A DNA stretch of 64,000 bases from Pseudomonadota bacterium (GTDB lineage Bacteria > Pseudomonadota > Alphaproteobacteria > Rhizobiales > Devosiaceae). Both the position numbers and the translations under genes were made by a program. Shown here one piece after another: positions 9,343 through 18,804 of the stretch. Each line of letters begins with the position of its first letter. Positions within the stretch are counted from its first letter, which is position 1. The notes beneath the pieces are model-generated. The model did no database searches. It was given only the letters and a program-made list of their open reading frames with translations, and was not told the origin of the DNA. The DNA lies in assembly GCA_023391095.1 (NCBI GenBank), contig JAEWBN010000003.1, positions 62,001 to 126,000 on the forward strand. Direction: 5' to 3'.

Positions 9343-11046
9343 TCAGCTCACCGGGAACTGTGTCGCCTGCCCGGCCACGATGTACCAGGTGACGAAGAGC
9401 GCATTGATGAACGCGCCCGGCAGATAGCTGCCCGTCCGCCGATAGGTATAGGTGGACAGGAAGGCAATGATCGCCATGAGCGGCAGGAACTGCATGGCGA
9501 TCACCGTGTTCAGCGGCTCTTCGAGGCTGAACAGGCGGCCGGCAAACAGCAGCCAGCCATACTGGAAGGCCAGGAACACCAGGAAACCCAGCGCCAGCGC
9601 TCCGATATTGGCCAGATACTGGCGGGCCCGGCTATCGCCCGTCACCGACAGGCCGGTATGGAGCCCGCGCAATGCCAGGACGAAGAACAGGGTGAACGGC
9701 ACCAGATAGACCAGCGCGATCTTGAACTGCACGAGGCTCATCGGCTTGATCGCCACGACCCAGAAGCGGAAATCGATCTTGAAGAAGAAATCCGCCGCCA
9801 AGACGAAAAGGTAGCCGATGCCCACCGTCGCCAGCGCGATCAGCAGCGAGCCCAGCACATTGCCGCGCGCCTCGACCCGCTCGCCCTTGAGCACAAAGCC
9901 CAGGGCAAAGACGATCAGCCCGTTCAGCACCGCCCAGAAGGCGATCTGGCTGGTAATGGTCTGCGGCAGGAGTGCCGAAGCGGGCAGGAGCTGGCCACCC
10001 CATCCCAGGAACAGGTAATAGGTCAGCACGGGCACAAAGGCGCTGACGGCAAAGGTCAGCCACCATTTGGCATCGCGCCGCGCATAGGCCGCCTTAGCGG
10101 GGGCCTGCCGCAGATGGGCAAAGGCCTGCGTTCCCAGCAGCATTTCGAACGCGCCGGCAAGCAGCACGACGAAGCCGACAAGGGCGATCAGCGTGCCGAT
10201 TTCCTTCCACAGCCAGATCTGGTCGGACGACGGGATCGGGTCGGCGCCTTCGAGCGTCTGGGCGAACCAGTCGATCGAATGGCCGATGGCCTCGGGCGAG
10301 AGATGGTCGCCCGGATGGGTGGTGTTGGGCATGGTCAGCATGCGCGCTGTGCCCGCGGCGATGTCGCCGTAAACCTGGCCAGGGACCACCGGGTCGGTGG
10401 TTCCGAACACGGCCTGCAGCTTGGGGCTGGTCACCACGTCCTGGGCGCGGTCGACATTCCACATCAACGGCGAGAATTCGTCATATTTGGAGAAGACGAC
10501 GGCCAGGTTGCGCGGCCATTCGGTCGAGCCTTCCTGGGCAAAGGGCGCACCCGTGCTCGAGCCTTCCAGCACCACGGCCTTGTAGGCGTCGGGCATGGTC
10601 GCGGCCGCAGCCAGAACGGTCCAGCCGCCCATGGAATGGCCTTCGAGCCCGATATTGTCCGTATCAACGATATCGAGATTGCGCAGATAATTGAGTGCGC
10701 CGGGGCCGCCGAAGCCATTGGCAAAGGCCGGGGCATCCGAATAGCCGTGGCCGCCTTGGTCGAGCGCCAGCACGACATAGCCGCGGCGGGCATATTCGAT
10801 GGCAAAGCCGGACTGGGTTTCGCGGCTATTGATATAGCCGTGCACCGCCAGGATGGCCGGCGCCTTGTTCTCCGCCGAAACGCCGGGCGGCACGTAAAGC
10901 AATCCGCTCAGCACCTGACCATTGGTGCCATTAAAGCGGATGTCGCGGATGGAAATGCCACCCGAAGTCTGGATGAAATGCGCCAATAGCGCGCCAATAA
11001 GGATGATGACCCATCCCAGATGGAACAGGCGTGTCTTCTTGTTCAT
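9343..11046 (-). CDS. alpha/beta hydrolase fused to a polytopic membrane domain
   Basis: An N-terminal membrane anchor (residues 10-25) is followed by an alpha/beta-hydrolase domain (about 35-310) with the nucleophile elbow G-H-S-M-G-G (Ser138), the oxyanion H-G-Y motif near 69-71 and a likely catalytic His in the N-T-T-H-P-G-D-H-L segment. From about residue 320 to 565 there are seven or so hydrophobic helices. The hydrolase part, with the N-terminal helix, is presumably outside the cytoplasm; this is inference. I know of similar two-part proteins in databases only as unnamed alpha/beta hydrolases. GGGGAG precedes the ATG. Substrate unknown; an esterase or acyltransferase-like role on an envelope component is possible. 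Confidence 0.75.
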   Translation of the reverse strand: MNKKTRLFHLGWVIILIGALLAHFIQTSGGISIRDIRFNGTNGQVLSGLLYVPPGVSAENKAPAILAVHGYINSRETQSGFAIEYARRGYVVLALDQGGHGYSDAPAFANGFGGPGALNYLRNLDIVDTDNIGLEGHSMGGWTVLAAAATMPDAYKAVVLEGSSTGAPFAQEGSTEWPRNLAVVFSKYDEFSPLMWNVDRAQDVVTSPKLQAVFGTTDPVVPGQVYGDIAAGTARMLTMPNTTHPGDHLSPEAIGHSIDWFAQTLEGADPIPSSDQIWLWKEIGTLIALVGFVVLLAGAFEMLLGTQAFAHLRQAPAKAAYARRDAKWWLTFAVSAFVPVLTYYLFLGWGGQLLPASALLPQTITSQIAFWAVLNGLIVFALGFVLKGERVEARGNVLGSLLIALATVGIGYLFVLAADFFFKIDFRFWVVAIKPMSLVQFKIALVYLVPFTLFFVLALRGLHTGLSVTGDSRARQYLANIGALALGFLVFLAFQYGWLLFAGRLFSLEEPLNTVIAMQFLPLMAIIAFLSTYTYRRTGSYLPGAFINALFVTWYIVAGQATQFPVS

Positions 11047-11182
11047 GTCTCGCTCCCCTCAGGACGCCCCGAAAAGACTCGGCACACACGTCCTGTCGCT
11101 GCTTAGCTATAGCGCGACGGCAAGAAAAAGCGAAGAGAAGCGAAAGCGTTTTTACACTAAACGAAAGACGTAACGGTGAGGA

Positions 11183-12178
11183 TCACGCGGTAAGGACGGC
11201 GGCACGGTCTTCGACGGCAGCCAGCGCGCGGAAGAAGACTTCCGGTCCTGCATTTGGCCGGCAGGCATCGACGCTCATGATCTGGCGGAACTGGCGCGCG
11301 CCCGGCCGCCCGTTGGCTAGGCCCAGCATATGCCGGGCAATCGCGTTGAGCCGGCCGCCGGCCACCAGGTGCCGCTCGGCATAGGCGGCCATGTCAGCCA
11401 TGATGGCCGCGAGATCCGGCGCCGCCCCGGCCTCGCCGAACACACGCGCATCCACCTCGGCCAGCAGCATGGGGTTATGGTAGGCGGCGCGCCCGAGCAT
11501 AACGCCATCGACATGGCGCAGGTGCTCGTCCACCGCCTCCAGCGTCTCGATCCCCCCGTTGATGTAAACGGGCAGCGGCGCCAGCCGCTCGCGCAGGCGA
11601 TAGACCCGCGGGTAGTTGAGCGGCGGAATGGTGCGGTTTTCCTTGGGACTGAGACCCTTGAGCCAGGCTTTGCGCGCGTGCACGTAAAGGGCATCCACCC
11701 CCGCCTCCACCATGGCGTCGGCAAACCGGTCGAGGCCTTCCTCGATATCCTGGTCGTCAATGCCGATCCGGCACTTGACCGTCACCGGCAGATCGGTTGC
11801 GCCCCGCATGGCGCGCACGCATTCAGCCACCAGCTCCGGTTCCGCCATCAGGCAGGCGCCGAACTTGCCGGACTGCACGCGGTCAGACGGGCACCCCACA
11901 TTGAGATTGATCTCGGCATAGCCAAAGCCTGACGCAATCTCGGTCGCGCGGGCCAGCTCACCGGGATCGGAGCCCCCGATCTGCAGGGCCACCGGTTGTT
12001 CGAAGGCATCGAAATCCAGATGCCGCGCCGCATCTCCATGCACGATGGCGCCGCTGTTGATCATCTCGGTGAACAACAGGCTCCGGCGCGTCATCAGCCG
12101 ATGCAGATACCGGCAGTGCCGATCCGTCCAGTCCATCATCGGCGCCACGGAAAATTTCCGGCTGCGCGCGAGGTCCAT
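11183..12178 (-). CDS. dusA: tRNA dihydrouridine(20/20a) synthase DusA
   Basis: This FMN-dependent enzyme reduces uridines 20/20a in the tRNA D-loop. The product of 331 residues carries the A-P-M-M-D-W-T-D N-terminal motif, the catalytic Cys in N-V-G-C-P-S-D-R-V-Q, and the V-Y-I-N-G-G-I and D-G-V-M-L-G-R-A-A-Y FMN-phosphate loops. The A-P-M-M-D-W-T-D-R-H-x-R-Y form is characteristic of the DusA subfamily. I start at ATG 12178 (M-D-L-A-R-S-R-K-F-S); an in-frame start 32 codons upstream gives a non-conserved extension. The gene stands alone. Confidence 0.93.
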   Translation of the reverse strand: MDLARSRKFSVAPMMDWTDRHCRYLHRLMTRRSLLFTEMINSGAIVHGDAARHLDFDAFEQPVALQIGGSDPGELARATEIASGFGYAEINLNVGCPSDRVQSGKFGACLMAEPELVAECVRAMRGATDLPVTVKCRIGIDDQDIEEGLDRFADAMVEAGVDALYVHARKAWLKGLSPKENRTIPPLNYPRVYRLRERLAPLPVYINGGIETLEAVDEHLRHVDGVMLGRAAYHNPMLLAEVDARVFGEAGAAPDLAAIMADMAAYAERHLVAGGRLNAIARHMLGLANGRPGARQFRQIMSVDACRPNAGPEVFFRALAAVEDRAAVLTA

Positions 12179-12408
12179 GTCTGCAATCGTGTTCAAGTCT
12201 GTCCGGGGGTAGCTTGGGGTTCTGCCGGCCCCTTTACAGCAATGGGACGGGCACCGGAAGCCCGCCGCGCTCACGTCCTCGCGTGCATGCTAGCCGCTGC
12301 CCGGCTGCTTGCCTTAAGACCATGTTGAGACTGTTTGCGGGTTCGGTTTTGTCGCGCCACGCCCTTGCGGCATTATCATGGGATAACTGGAGACGAGGGG
12401 AGCGCCCC

Positions 12409-12975
12409 ATGTCCGCACCATCTGCTGCCACACTCGCCGCCTGTGCGGCTGTGCTGATTGCGCCCAATGACAGCGATACCGCCACGCTGAAACTACTGGC
12501 CGAGGCCGTGGGCTTCGGCGCGGCGCTGGACTTCCGCGCGCCCGGTTCGGCATCTCTGACCGAGCTTCCCTATTACCTACTCCATCCGGCCGTGCCCGAC
12601 CTGGGCAAGGCGCGCTTCATCAAGGCCATCCGCAGTTCGGAAGAGCCCAGAAAGAAGTTCGCGCCCATCATTCTCTTCCTGCCGCGCGGCCCCGCGCATC
12701 AGGCGCTCTTTTATATCGAGATGGGCTTTGACGACGTGCTCTTCATGAGCGACCCGGTCGGCACGCTTCAGGGTAAGCTGTTGCAGCAACTGGGACAGGA
12801 AGTGATGTTCGTCCAAACCGGCAATTACCTGGGTCCCGACCGCCGCCGCATGGAGCGCATCCGGCGCGAAGACCCCCGCCGCAAGCCGGGTGGGTCCGTG
12901 CATCGGCGCTTTGCGGTGATCCGCGATCCGCAAACCGGTCTCAGGGTTCAGGATCGCCCGGAGCGCCGCCTCTAG
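12409..12975 (+). CDS. hypothetical protein with degenerate receiver-like fold
   Basis: The 188-residue protein is not clearly a named family. Residues 10-145 follow the alternating pattern of a CheY-like receiver (hydrophobic strand A-A-V-L-I-A, later F-A-P-I-I-L-F-L, then M-G-F-D-D-V-L-F-M-S-D-P), but the phospho-acceptor Asp is not at the expected place. The C-terminal tail is strongly basic: G-P-D-R-R-R-M-E-R-I-R-R-E-D-P-R-R. A start at ATG 12409 is supported by GAGGGGAG upstream. It precedes the stress-protein gene by 105 bases, with an FNR-like box between them. A role as phosphorylation-independent adaptor is only a guess. Confidence 0.6.
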   Translation: MSAPSAATLAACAAVLIAPNDSDTATLKLLAEAVGFGAALDFRAPGSASLTELPYYLLHPAVPDLGKARFIKAIRSSEEPRKKFAPIILFLPRGPAHQALFYIEMGFDDVLFMSDPVGTLQGKLLQQLGQEVMFVQTGNYLGPDRRRMERIRREDPRRKPGGSVHRRFAVIRDPQTGLRVQDRPERRL

Positions 12976-13009
12976 TCCTCGCCCGGTTTTCGGGTCATGC
13001 TGGACCCGT

Positions 13010-13023
13010 GTGATCTGGATCAA
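13010..13023. promoter_or_regulatory. FNR/FixK-like binding site upstream of the stress-protein gene
   Basis: The sequence GTGATCTGGATCAA differs from the anaerobox consensus TTGAT-N4-ATCAA at one position. It is centred about 64 bases before the ATG of the universal stress protein gene, a spacing compatible with activation. Confidence 0.5.
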
Positions 13024-13080
13024 GGCGCCTTTTCTCGTGCGCCGCTAATCTTGGTTCACAACACGGGAAAGGACAGTGCC

Positions 13081-13530
13081 ATGTACAAGACGATCGTCTG
13101 CGCCATCGACGGGTCTGAGCTCAGCACCAAGGCCCTGCGCCACGCCATCGCGCTGGCCAGGCAAACCGGCGGGCGCATCATAGCCGTCACCGTCACCGAG
13201 CCCTCCGTCATCGTCGCGCCGGGCGCCGAGATGATGATGGTCGATACCGGTTCCATCATTGCCGATCTCGACCAGGCCAAGGCCGATTCCGCGCGTCATA
13301 CGCTGGCGGAGGCCGAGAGCATCGCCAAGGCCGAGGGCGCCACCATCGACGGCCAGCATATTGCCAATAGTCCTGCAGCCGAGGGCATCCTGCTGGCGGC
13401 CAGGGAGCTCGGTGCCGATCTTGTGGTCATGGGCTCGCACGGCCGGCGCGGCCTCGGCCGCCTCCTGCTCGGCAGTCAGGCCTCCGAAGTGCTGGCCCAT
13501 GCCAGCGTGCCAGTGCTGATCGTCAAGTAG
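13081..13530 (+). CDS. universal stress protein (UspA family)
   Basis: This is a single Usp domain of 149 residues. The strand-1 motif (T-I-V-C-A-I-D-G-S) and the ATP-binding loop G-S-H-G-R-R-G-L-G-R-L-L-L-G-S (about 119-133) are intact, placing it with the ATP-binding Usp proteins that act in stress survival and energy limitation. The ATG at 13081 has AGGA upstream. The FNR/FixK-like box ahead suggests induction under low oxygen. An NDH-2 gene follows in the same direction after about 200 bases and a weak hairpin. Confidence 0.93.
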   Translation: MYKTIVCAIDGSELSTKALRHAIALARQTGGRIIAVTVTEPSVIVAPGAEMMMVDTGSIIADLDQAKADSARHTLAEAESIAKAEGATIDGQHIANSPAAEGILLAARELGADLVVMGSHGRRGLGRLLLGSQASEVLAHASVPVLIVK

Positions 13531-13546
13531 GCGCGACTACCCGGGT

Positions 13547-13577
13547 GCGGCCGTTCCCCACCGGCCGCGCCTCCGTT
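13547..13577 (+). terminator. possible terminator hairpin after the stress-protein gene
   Basis: GCGGCCG and CGGCCGC can pair across an 8-base loop, followed by a modest run ending GTTTT. The weak T tract makes this uncertain. Confidence 0.4.
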
Positions 13578-13735
13578 TTCCCTTGCGGTCGACGGTCCCG
13601 ACCGGAACCAGCGCGGTTTTCGCCTGTTGTTCGGGTGCAGGCTGCCCTCCATGGGTGGCACACAGCCGATTCTGCCCATGCCGTTTCGTTGGAGCGGCGC
13701 GAGGGTGAACCAACAGACCGACAGGGGGACCAGCC

Positions 13736-15025
13736 GTGGCAGAGCGCAGGCACCGCATCGTCATCGTGGGCGGAGGCTTTGGCGGCCTTGCAGCAGCAAA
13801 GGCCCTCAAGCATGTCGACGCCGATGTTGTGCTGATCGACCGGCGCAACCATCACCTCTTTCAGCCACTGCTCTATCAGGTCGCCACCGCCGCCCTCAGC
13901 CCCTCCGAGATCGCCTGGCCCATTCGCCACCTGCTGCGCCGGCACAGCAATGTGCGCGTCCTCATGGCCACCGTAACCGGCGTCGACACCGCGGCCCGCG
14001 CCGTTCTGCTCGAAGACGGCAGCCGCGAGCCCTATGACAGCCTCGTCCTCGCCACCGGCGCCCAGCACGGCTATTTCGGCAATGACCAATGGGCCGACTT
14101 CGCTCCCGGCCTCAAGACCATCGAGGACGCCACCGCCATCCGCCGGCTCCTGCTCATGTCGCTCGAAGCGGCCGAGCGCGAGACCGATCCCGAAAAGCGT
14201 CGCGCCCTCCTCACCTTCGCCATTATTGGCGCCGGGCCGACGGGCGTCGAAATGGCCGGGGCGATCGTCGAACTGGGCCATGCCAGCCTCAAGGGCCAGT
14301 TCCAGACCATCGACCCGCGCCATTTGCGCGTGGTCCTGATCGAGGCCGGTGACCGGGTGCTCTCCAATTTCCTGCCGGAACTGTCCGACTATACCCTCAA
14401 CTCCCTCCGCCGCATGGGCGTCGAGGTGGAACTAAACCAGCCGGTCAAATCCATCGACGCCAACGGCATCGATTATGGCGACAAGCGGCTGGACACCAAG
14501 ACCATCGTCTGGGCCGCCGGTGTCGCCGCCTCGCCCGCGGCGAAATGGCTCGGCATCGATGCCGACAAGGCCGGCCGCATTGCCGTCGAGCCGGACGTCA
14601 CGGTGCCTGGCCTGCCCGATGTCTACGTCATCGGCGATGTCGCGAGCATCCGGCAGGAGAATGGCAAGCCCGTGCCCGGCGTCGCACCCGCCGCCAAGCA
14701 GGCCGGCCAATATGTCGCCGGCGCCATCAGTGCCCGCCTGCGCGGCCAGCCGGTCGCGCCCTTCCGCTACAAGCATGCCGGGGACCTGGCCACCATCGGC
14801 AAACAGTCGGCGGTGATCGACTTCGGCTGGACCCGGCTCACCGGGCGGCTCGCCTGGTGGGTCTGGGGCTTTGCCCATATCTATTTCCTGGTGGAAACGC
14901 GCACCCGCATCTTCATCACCATGAGCTGGCTGTGGATCTACCTTACCGGCCAACGGAGCGCGCGGCTGATCACCCATGGCATGGCGCCGGAGAAAAAGCC
15001 GCTCAAAGAACTCGACGAGGCCTAG
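13736..15025 (+). CDS. ndh: type II NADH dehydrogenase (NDH-2)
   Basis: This FAD-dependent, non-proton-pumping NADH:quinone oxidoreductase feeds electrons into the respiratory chain at the inner membrane face. The 429-residue product has an N-terminal FAD motif G-G-G-F-G-G (residues 12-17), a second nucleotide motif I-I-G-A-G-P-T-G-V-E (about 162-171), the Y-V-I-G-D-V-A segment near 300 and an amphipathic C-terminus with W-V-W-G-F-A-H-I-Y-F that fits membrane docking. The start is GTG 13736, supported by AGGGGGA upstream. Its last four bases overlap the convergent EamA gene. The symbol ndh is given by family. Confidence 0.9.
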   Translation: MAERRHRIVIVGGGFGGLAAAKALKHVDADVVLIDRRNHHLFQPLLYQVATAALSPSEIAWPIRHLLRRHSNVRVLMATVTGVDTAARAVLLEDGSREPYDSLVLATGAQHGYFGNDQWADFAPGLKTIEDATAIRRLLLMSLEAAERETDPEKRRALLTFAIIGAGPTGVEMAGAIVELGHASLKGQFQTIDPRHLRVVLIEAGDRVLSNFLPELSDYTLNSLRRMGVEVELNQPVKSIDANGIDYGDKRLDTKTIVWAAGVAASPAAKWLGIDADKAGRIAVEPDVTVPGLPDVYVIGDVASIRQENGKPVPGVAPAAKQAGQYVAGAISARLRGQPVAPFRYKHAGDLATIGKQSAVIDFGWTRLTGRLAWWVWGFAHIYFLVETRTRIFITMSWLWIYLTGQRSARLITHGMAPEKKPLKELDEA

Positions 15026-15936
15026 CCCTCCGAGATGGGCGCGCTGACCGGCCGCGCCAGCTTGCGCTCCCGCATCCAGATATAAAGTCCGCTCAGGATA
15101 ACGATCGGCGCGCCGATAAAGAGCCAGACATCGGGTGGCTGGTTGAAGATCAGCCAGCTCGAGGCGGCCATGAAAATGATCTGCAGATAGGAAAACGGCG
15201 CCAGCACCGCCGCCGGCGCGAACCCGGCCGCCATGGTGATCAACTGGTGGCCGACAAAGCCGAAAATCCCCACCGCAAAAAACGCAAACCAGCCGTCGGC
15301 CGTCACCGGCCAGGACCAGAAGAACACCACGAAGGGCAGAAGGCCCAGCGTTGCAAAGATGCCGACATAGAACTGGCTCGTCGCCGCGCTGTCAAAGCGC
15401 GACACGCGCCGGGTCAGCAGCATGTAGAGCGCGGTGCTGAACGCGGCGACGATGCAAAGCAGCGAAGCGGGATGAAACGCCTCCGTGCCCGGCCGCACGA
15501 TGATGAGGATGCCCACGAACCCCACCCCGATGGCGGTCCAGCGCCGCCAGCCTACCGTCTCGCCCAGCATGGGCACCGAAAGCGCGCAGATAAAGAACGG
15601 GGCCGTAAAGGCAATGGCGCCAGTCACCGTGAGTGGCAGATATTGCACGGCCAGGAAATTGCACGCCGTCGCGCCCATCAGCGCCAGCGCGCGCAGCCCC
15701 TGGAGCCGGATATCGCCCGTTCGCACCAGCGCCCGGCCATGCCGTGGCAGGTGGATGGCGGCCACCAGCACCAAATGGATAGCGTAGCGCAGGAACACGA
15801 TCTGCACGAAGGAAATGCCCACCAGCCCCAGCCACTTGGCCGAGGAGTCGATGCCGGTGAACATGAAATAGGCAACAAGGCAAAGCCCGATCGCGAGCAG
15901 GCGACGCTCGGGGGGCGGGGTAAATGAAGTCGACAT
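15022..15936 (-). CDS. EamA-family (DMT superfamily) transporter
   Basis: The 304-residue protein has about ten hydrophobic helices arranged as two repeated halves, each ending in the typical G-x-x-L-I-x-x-R / G-L-Y-I-W segments of EamA domains. Proteins of this kind export or import small metabolites; substrate cannot be predicted. The sequence around residues 90-125 (L-A-V-Q-Y-L-P-L-T-V-T-G-A-I-A-F-T-A-P) is characteristic of the family. It is convergent with NDH-2. Upstream lies a palindromic hairpin and the GH2 gene on the same strand. Confidence 0.88.
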   Translation of the reverse strand: MSTSFTPPPERRLLAIGLCLVAYFMFTGIDSSAKWLGLVGISFVQIVFLRYAIHLVLVAAIHLPRHGRALVRTGDIRLQGLRALALMGATACNFLAVQYLPLTVTGAIAFTAPFFICALSVPMLGETVGWRRWTAIGVGFVGILIIVRPGTEAFHPASLLCIVAAFSTALYMLLTRRVSRFDSAATSQFYVGIFATLGLLPFVVFFWSWPVTADGWFAFFAVGIFGFVGHQLITMAAGFAPAAVLAPFSYLQIIFMAASSWLIFNQPPDVWLFIGAPIVILSGLYIWMRERKLARPVSAPISEG

Positions 15937-16031
15937 TGCTGATCCAGACGCCGCGGGAATGACGGCGCGTCGCTAGCGTCATCAATGTCGCGGGGCATGT
16001 CAATGACAAGTGGAACGGGGGTTGTCTGGTC

Positions 16032-16078
16032 AGGGCCCTCACCCGACGCTGTGCGTCAGGCCGGGTGAGGAGCCCCTA
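16032..16078. repeat. palindromic hairpin element (terminator-like)
   Basis: Arms around CCTCACCCG and CGGGTGAGG form a stem with a roughly 20-base centre. The arm resembles the CGGGTGAGGGGGCC part of the repeat units at 22852-22981 and 60285-60334. It lies six bases past the GH2 stop. Confidence 0.6.
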
Positions 16079-16083
16079 AGAGA

Positions 16084-18603
16084 CTAGAACGTCTCGGCCA
16101 GGTGCCGGACCTTGAGCGAACCCGACAGGTCAGCCGAGCTTACCGTCGCGCCGTGGCGCGGGGTGAAGACGACCTCAACCGGCCGCCCCGGCAGCAGCGT
16201 CAGGGCATTGTCCGAGAAGTAGCCCGGAACATCGACGCTCGCCGTGGTGAACAGCGCCGGCCTGTCGCTTTCGAGCGTCAGCACGGCCTGCCCGTCCCGG
16301 TCCGACCAGCTGGCCGAAACCGTGGCATCCACCAGTTCATAGGCCTTGTAGGGCTTGGGGAAATAGTCGTTTTCGCCCAGCACGCGGCCCTGCGCATCCT
16401 TCCAGACGAAGAACAGGAATTCGTCTCCGCCAAGATCCTTCATGTCGATGCTGGTCACGCCGAGCGCAGCATCCGGGCCCACTGCCGTATTGCCCGAGAA
16501 CAGGACGCGTTCGCCACCGCCGACCTTGACGGCCTTGACCTCGAGGCTGATCGAAACCGGCTTGCCCGTATCATTGATGGCCTTGAGCAGCAGTTCGTCC
16601 GGCATCTGCCCGGCCACCGGAATGCCGCGCGAATTGGTGCGCACTTCGCGCACCTGCGGCACGGCCACGACATTGACGAGGTTGAAGAAGCGCCGCGCCA
16701 TATAGTGCATCAGCTTCCACTGCCCGCCATAGTCGAGGCTCGACCAGCTGGCCACCGGCCAGATGTCATTGATCTGCCAATAGAGCGTGCCCATGCAGCG
16801 CGGCTTGGTGGAGCGCCAGTATTCGATGGCCGTCTTGATGGCCAGGCCCTGCTGGATCTGGCTGAGAAACACCATCTGGTCGAAGTCGCGCGGAAAACGG
16901 AAATAGCGCGTCATGGTTTCGAGGATGCGCGCATTGCCGCCGTCATTGCGCTGGTGGTTTTCCATGACCGGCGAGGACGGATTGCGGTCCTTTTCTTCCG
17001 AGAAAGTCTCCATGACATTCATCGAGGTGAAGGACTGGAAGCCGAATTCGGAGGCAAAGCGCGGATTGACCGAGCGATAGGCCTCAAAGCTCTTGGCCGA
17101 GTGCCAGACGTCCCAATAGTGCAGGTCGCCGCGCGTATCCTGGTGCCACCCGTCGGAGAAATCGAGATAGCCCAGCGAGGGCGAGGACGGCCAGAACCGG
17201 CGCGCGGGGTCTTCGTCCTCGACGATGTTGCCGAGCATGGAATTGAGGCGGTCGTAATTGGCCAGGTACCGGCCGGGATCGGCCTTGGTTTCGGGATACC
17301 AGTGCAGCGAGCCGATCACTTCGTTATCGCCGCACCAGAGGGCGATCGAGGCATGGTGGCTGAGGCGGCGCACCTGCTGGGTGATTTCCAGCCGCACGCT
17401 GTCGAGGAATTCGCGATTGGACGGGTAGCTCATGCAGGCAAACATGAAGTCGTGCCAGATCAGGATGCCCAGCTCGTCGCAAAGGTCGTAGAAGTAGTCG
17501 GGCTCGTACTGTCCGCCGCCCCATATGCGCAGCATGTTCATGTTTGCGGCCTTGGCGCTGCCGAGCAGGTCGCGGATCACTTCGGGCGTAACGCGGGAGG
17601 GAATGGCATCGGCCGGAATCCAGTTGGCGCCCATCATGGTGATGTCGCGGCCATTGATCCGGCACTTGAAGGTGTGGTCGATCTCGTCCTTCTCGACCAC
17701 CCATTCGAGCTGGCGCAGGCCGATCTTGCGGCTCGTGACTTCGCCTTCGAGGTCGGTGACGAGGTCATAAAGGGGCTGTTCGCCCTGCCCGGCCGGCCAC
17801 CAGATTTTCGGGCTTTCGATAACGGCGGTATGGGTGAAGACGTTTTCGCCCCTGGCGACGGCGACGCGCCCGCCCAGCACCTGGCCGTCGATCCGGTGTT
17901 CCAGCTCGACCTCGCCGGCGTCGAAAGCGAAGAGGCGCGTGGTGATGGTCAGCTCGACCTTGCCGTCGGCGTGCTTCTGGTCCACCTGCACGCTGTCCTG
18001 CCGCGCCAGGCGCGCCTTGCGCAGGCTCATCGTACCGTAAACCCCAATAGGCATGGTGCAGATGCCCCAGTCCCAGCCCGCATGGCATGCCGCCTTGCGG
18101 ATGAAGTTCATGTGGATGCCCTTGAGCCCATTGGTCTGGTAGTTCTTGGTGAACGGGATCGGGAAGGGATGGGCGTCCGCGCGGGCCTTGGCGACATCGG
18201 GAGCGATGTCGAATTCAAGCCGCAGCGTATTGGCGCCCGCCTTGACCTTGCCGGTCACGTCGATGTCGTGGCGCACAAAGCTGTTGTCGGTGCGGGCAAT
18301 TTCTTCGCCATTGAGGAAAATCGTGGCGATGCAGTCGACCTCGGACAGGGTCAGCGTCAGGTAGCCGTCGATGTCGGAGGGAGCGGCGTCAAACGAGCGT
18401 TCCATCACCCAGGCCGTCTCATTGACCCACATGACCTGCTTTTCATTCTCGCCGTAATAGGGATCAGGAATAAGTCCGGCCGCCAGCAGGGCGCCATGCA
18501 CATCGCCGGGCAGGCTGATCGTCGTGTTGATCGATTTCGCCGGCGCCGAGAGGCTGAACGATCCGGCAAGGTTGAGGGCGCTGTTGCGGGGGACGATGGC
18601 CAT
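16084..18603 (-). CDS. glycoside hydrolase family 2, beta-mannosidase type
   Basis: The 839-residue enzyme has the GH2 layout: an N-terminal sugar-binding jelly roll (about 1-195), an Ig-like domain (196-300) and a TIM barrel (300-600), then C-terminal beta domains. The likely acid/base is E428 in W-C-G-D-N-E and the nucleophile E519 in S-E-F-G-F-Q-S. The Trp-rich pattern and M-W-V-N-E-T-x-W near residue 60 point to beta-mannosidase rather than beta-galactosidase. There is no signal peptide, so it should act on imported mannosides. AGGA precedes ATG 18603. No transporter is adjacent, but two LacI-type operator candidates lie upstream. Confidence 0.88.
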   Translation of the reverse strand: MAIVPRNSALNLAGSFSLSAPAKSINTTISLPGDVHGALLAAGLIPDPYYGENEKQVMWVNETAWVMERSFDAAPSDIDGYLTLTLSEVDCIATIFLNGEEIARTDNSFVRHDIDVTGKVKAGANTLRLEFDIAPDVAKARADAHPFPIPFTKNYQTNGLKGIHMNFIRKAACHAGWDWGICTMPIGVYGTMSLRKARLARQDSVQVDQKHADGKVELTITTRLFAFDAGEVELEHRIDGQVLGGRVAVARGENVFTHTAVIESPKIWWPAGQGEQPLYDLVTDLEGEVTSRKIGLRQLEWVVEKDEIDHTFKCRINGRDITMMGANWIPADAIPSRVTPEVIRDLLGSAKAANMNMLRIWGGGQYEPDYFYDLCDELGILIWHDFMFACMSYPSNREFLDSVRLEITQQVRRLSHHASIALWCGDNEVIGSLHWYPETKADPGRYLANYDRLNSMLGNIVEDEDPARRFWPSSPSLGYLDFSDGWHQDTRGDLHYWDVWHSAKSFEAYRSVNPRFASEFGFQSFTSMNVMETFSEEKDRNPSSPVMENHQRNDGGNARILETMTRYFRFPRDFDQMVFLSQIQQGLAIKTAIEYWRSTKPRCMGTLYWQINDIWPVASWSSLDYGGQWKLMHYMARRFFNLVNVVAVPQVREVRTNSRGIPVAGQMPDELLLKAINDTGKPVSISLEVKAVKVGGGERVLFSGNTAVGPDAALGVTSIDMKDLGGDEFLFFVWKDAQGRVLGENDYFPKPYKAYELVDATVSASWSDRDGQAVLTLESDRPALFTTASVDVPGYFSDNALTLLPGRPVEVVFTPRHGATVSSADLSGSLKVRHLAETF

Positions 18604-18654
18604 GTCATTTTCCTATAGGCTTTGAACGGCTGCCGGGGCTGCATTTTCCCCGCT

Positions 18655-18666
18655 GCAATCGTTTTC
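18655..18666. promoter_or_regulatory. LacI-family operator candidate, copy 1
   Basis: GCAATCGTTTTC, an imperfect palindrome around a central CG, lies about 52 bases before the beta-mannosidase start. An 11-base core recurs inverted at 18744-18754. Confidence 0.4.
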
Positions 18667-18744
18667 GATCACCCTTCTAGCGCAAGGTTGGTCGGACGCC
18701 ATCCTAATATTGCGACCAAATAAAAGAAGGCTGCGACGAAGCCC

Positions 18745-18756
18745 GAAAACGATTTC
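18745..18756. promoter_or_regulatory. LacI-family operator candidate, copy 2
   Basis: GAAAACGATTTC is a near-perfect palindrome with central CG, the usual form of LacI/GalR sites. It lies in the divergent spacer between the mannosidase and the GGDEF-EAL gene. Confidence 0.4.
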
Positions 18757-18804
18757 CTTTGTATTAGGATTTGTGCGGTTAGGGTCCTTGCTCAAGAGGC
18801 GATA

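Noticed and set aside
9304..10989. Long plus-strand frame opposite the alpha/beta hydrolase
   Set aside because: Composition is Gln/His/Arg/Gly-rich, as expected for antisense of a high-GC gene, and it lacks any domain motif.
16102..18618. Long open frame on the plus strand opposite the beta-mannosidase
   Set aside because: It mirrors the GH2 gene almost exactly and has no recognisable motif; the GH2 frame holds the catalytic residues. High GC makes antisense frames stay open.
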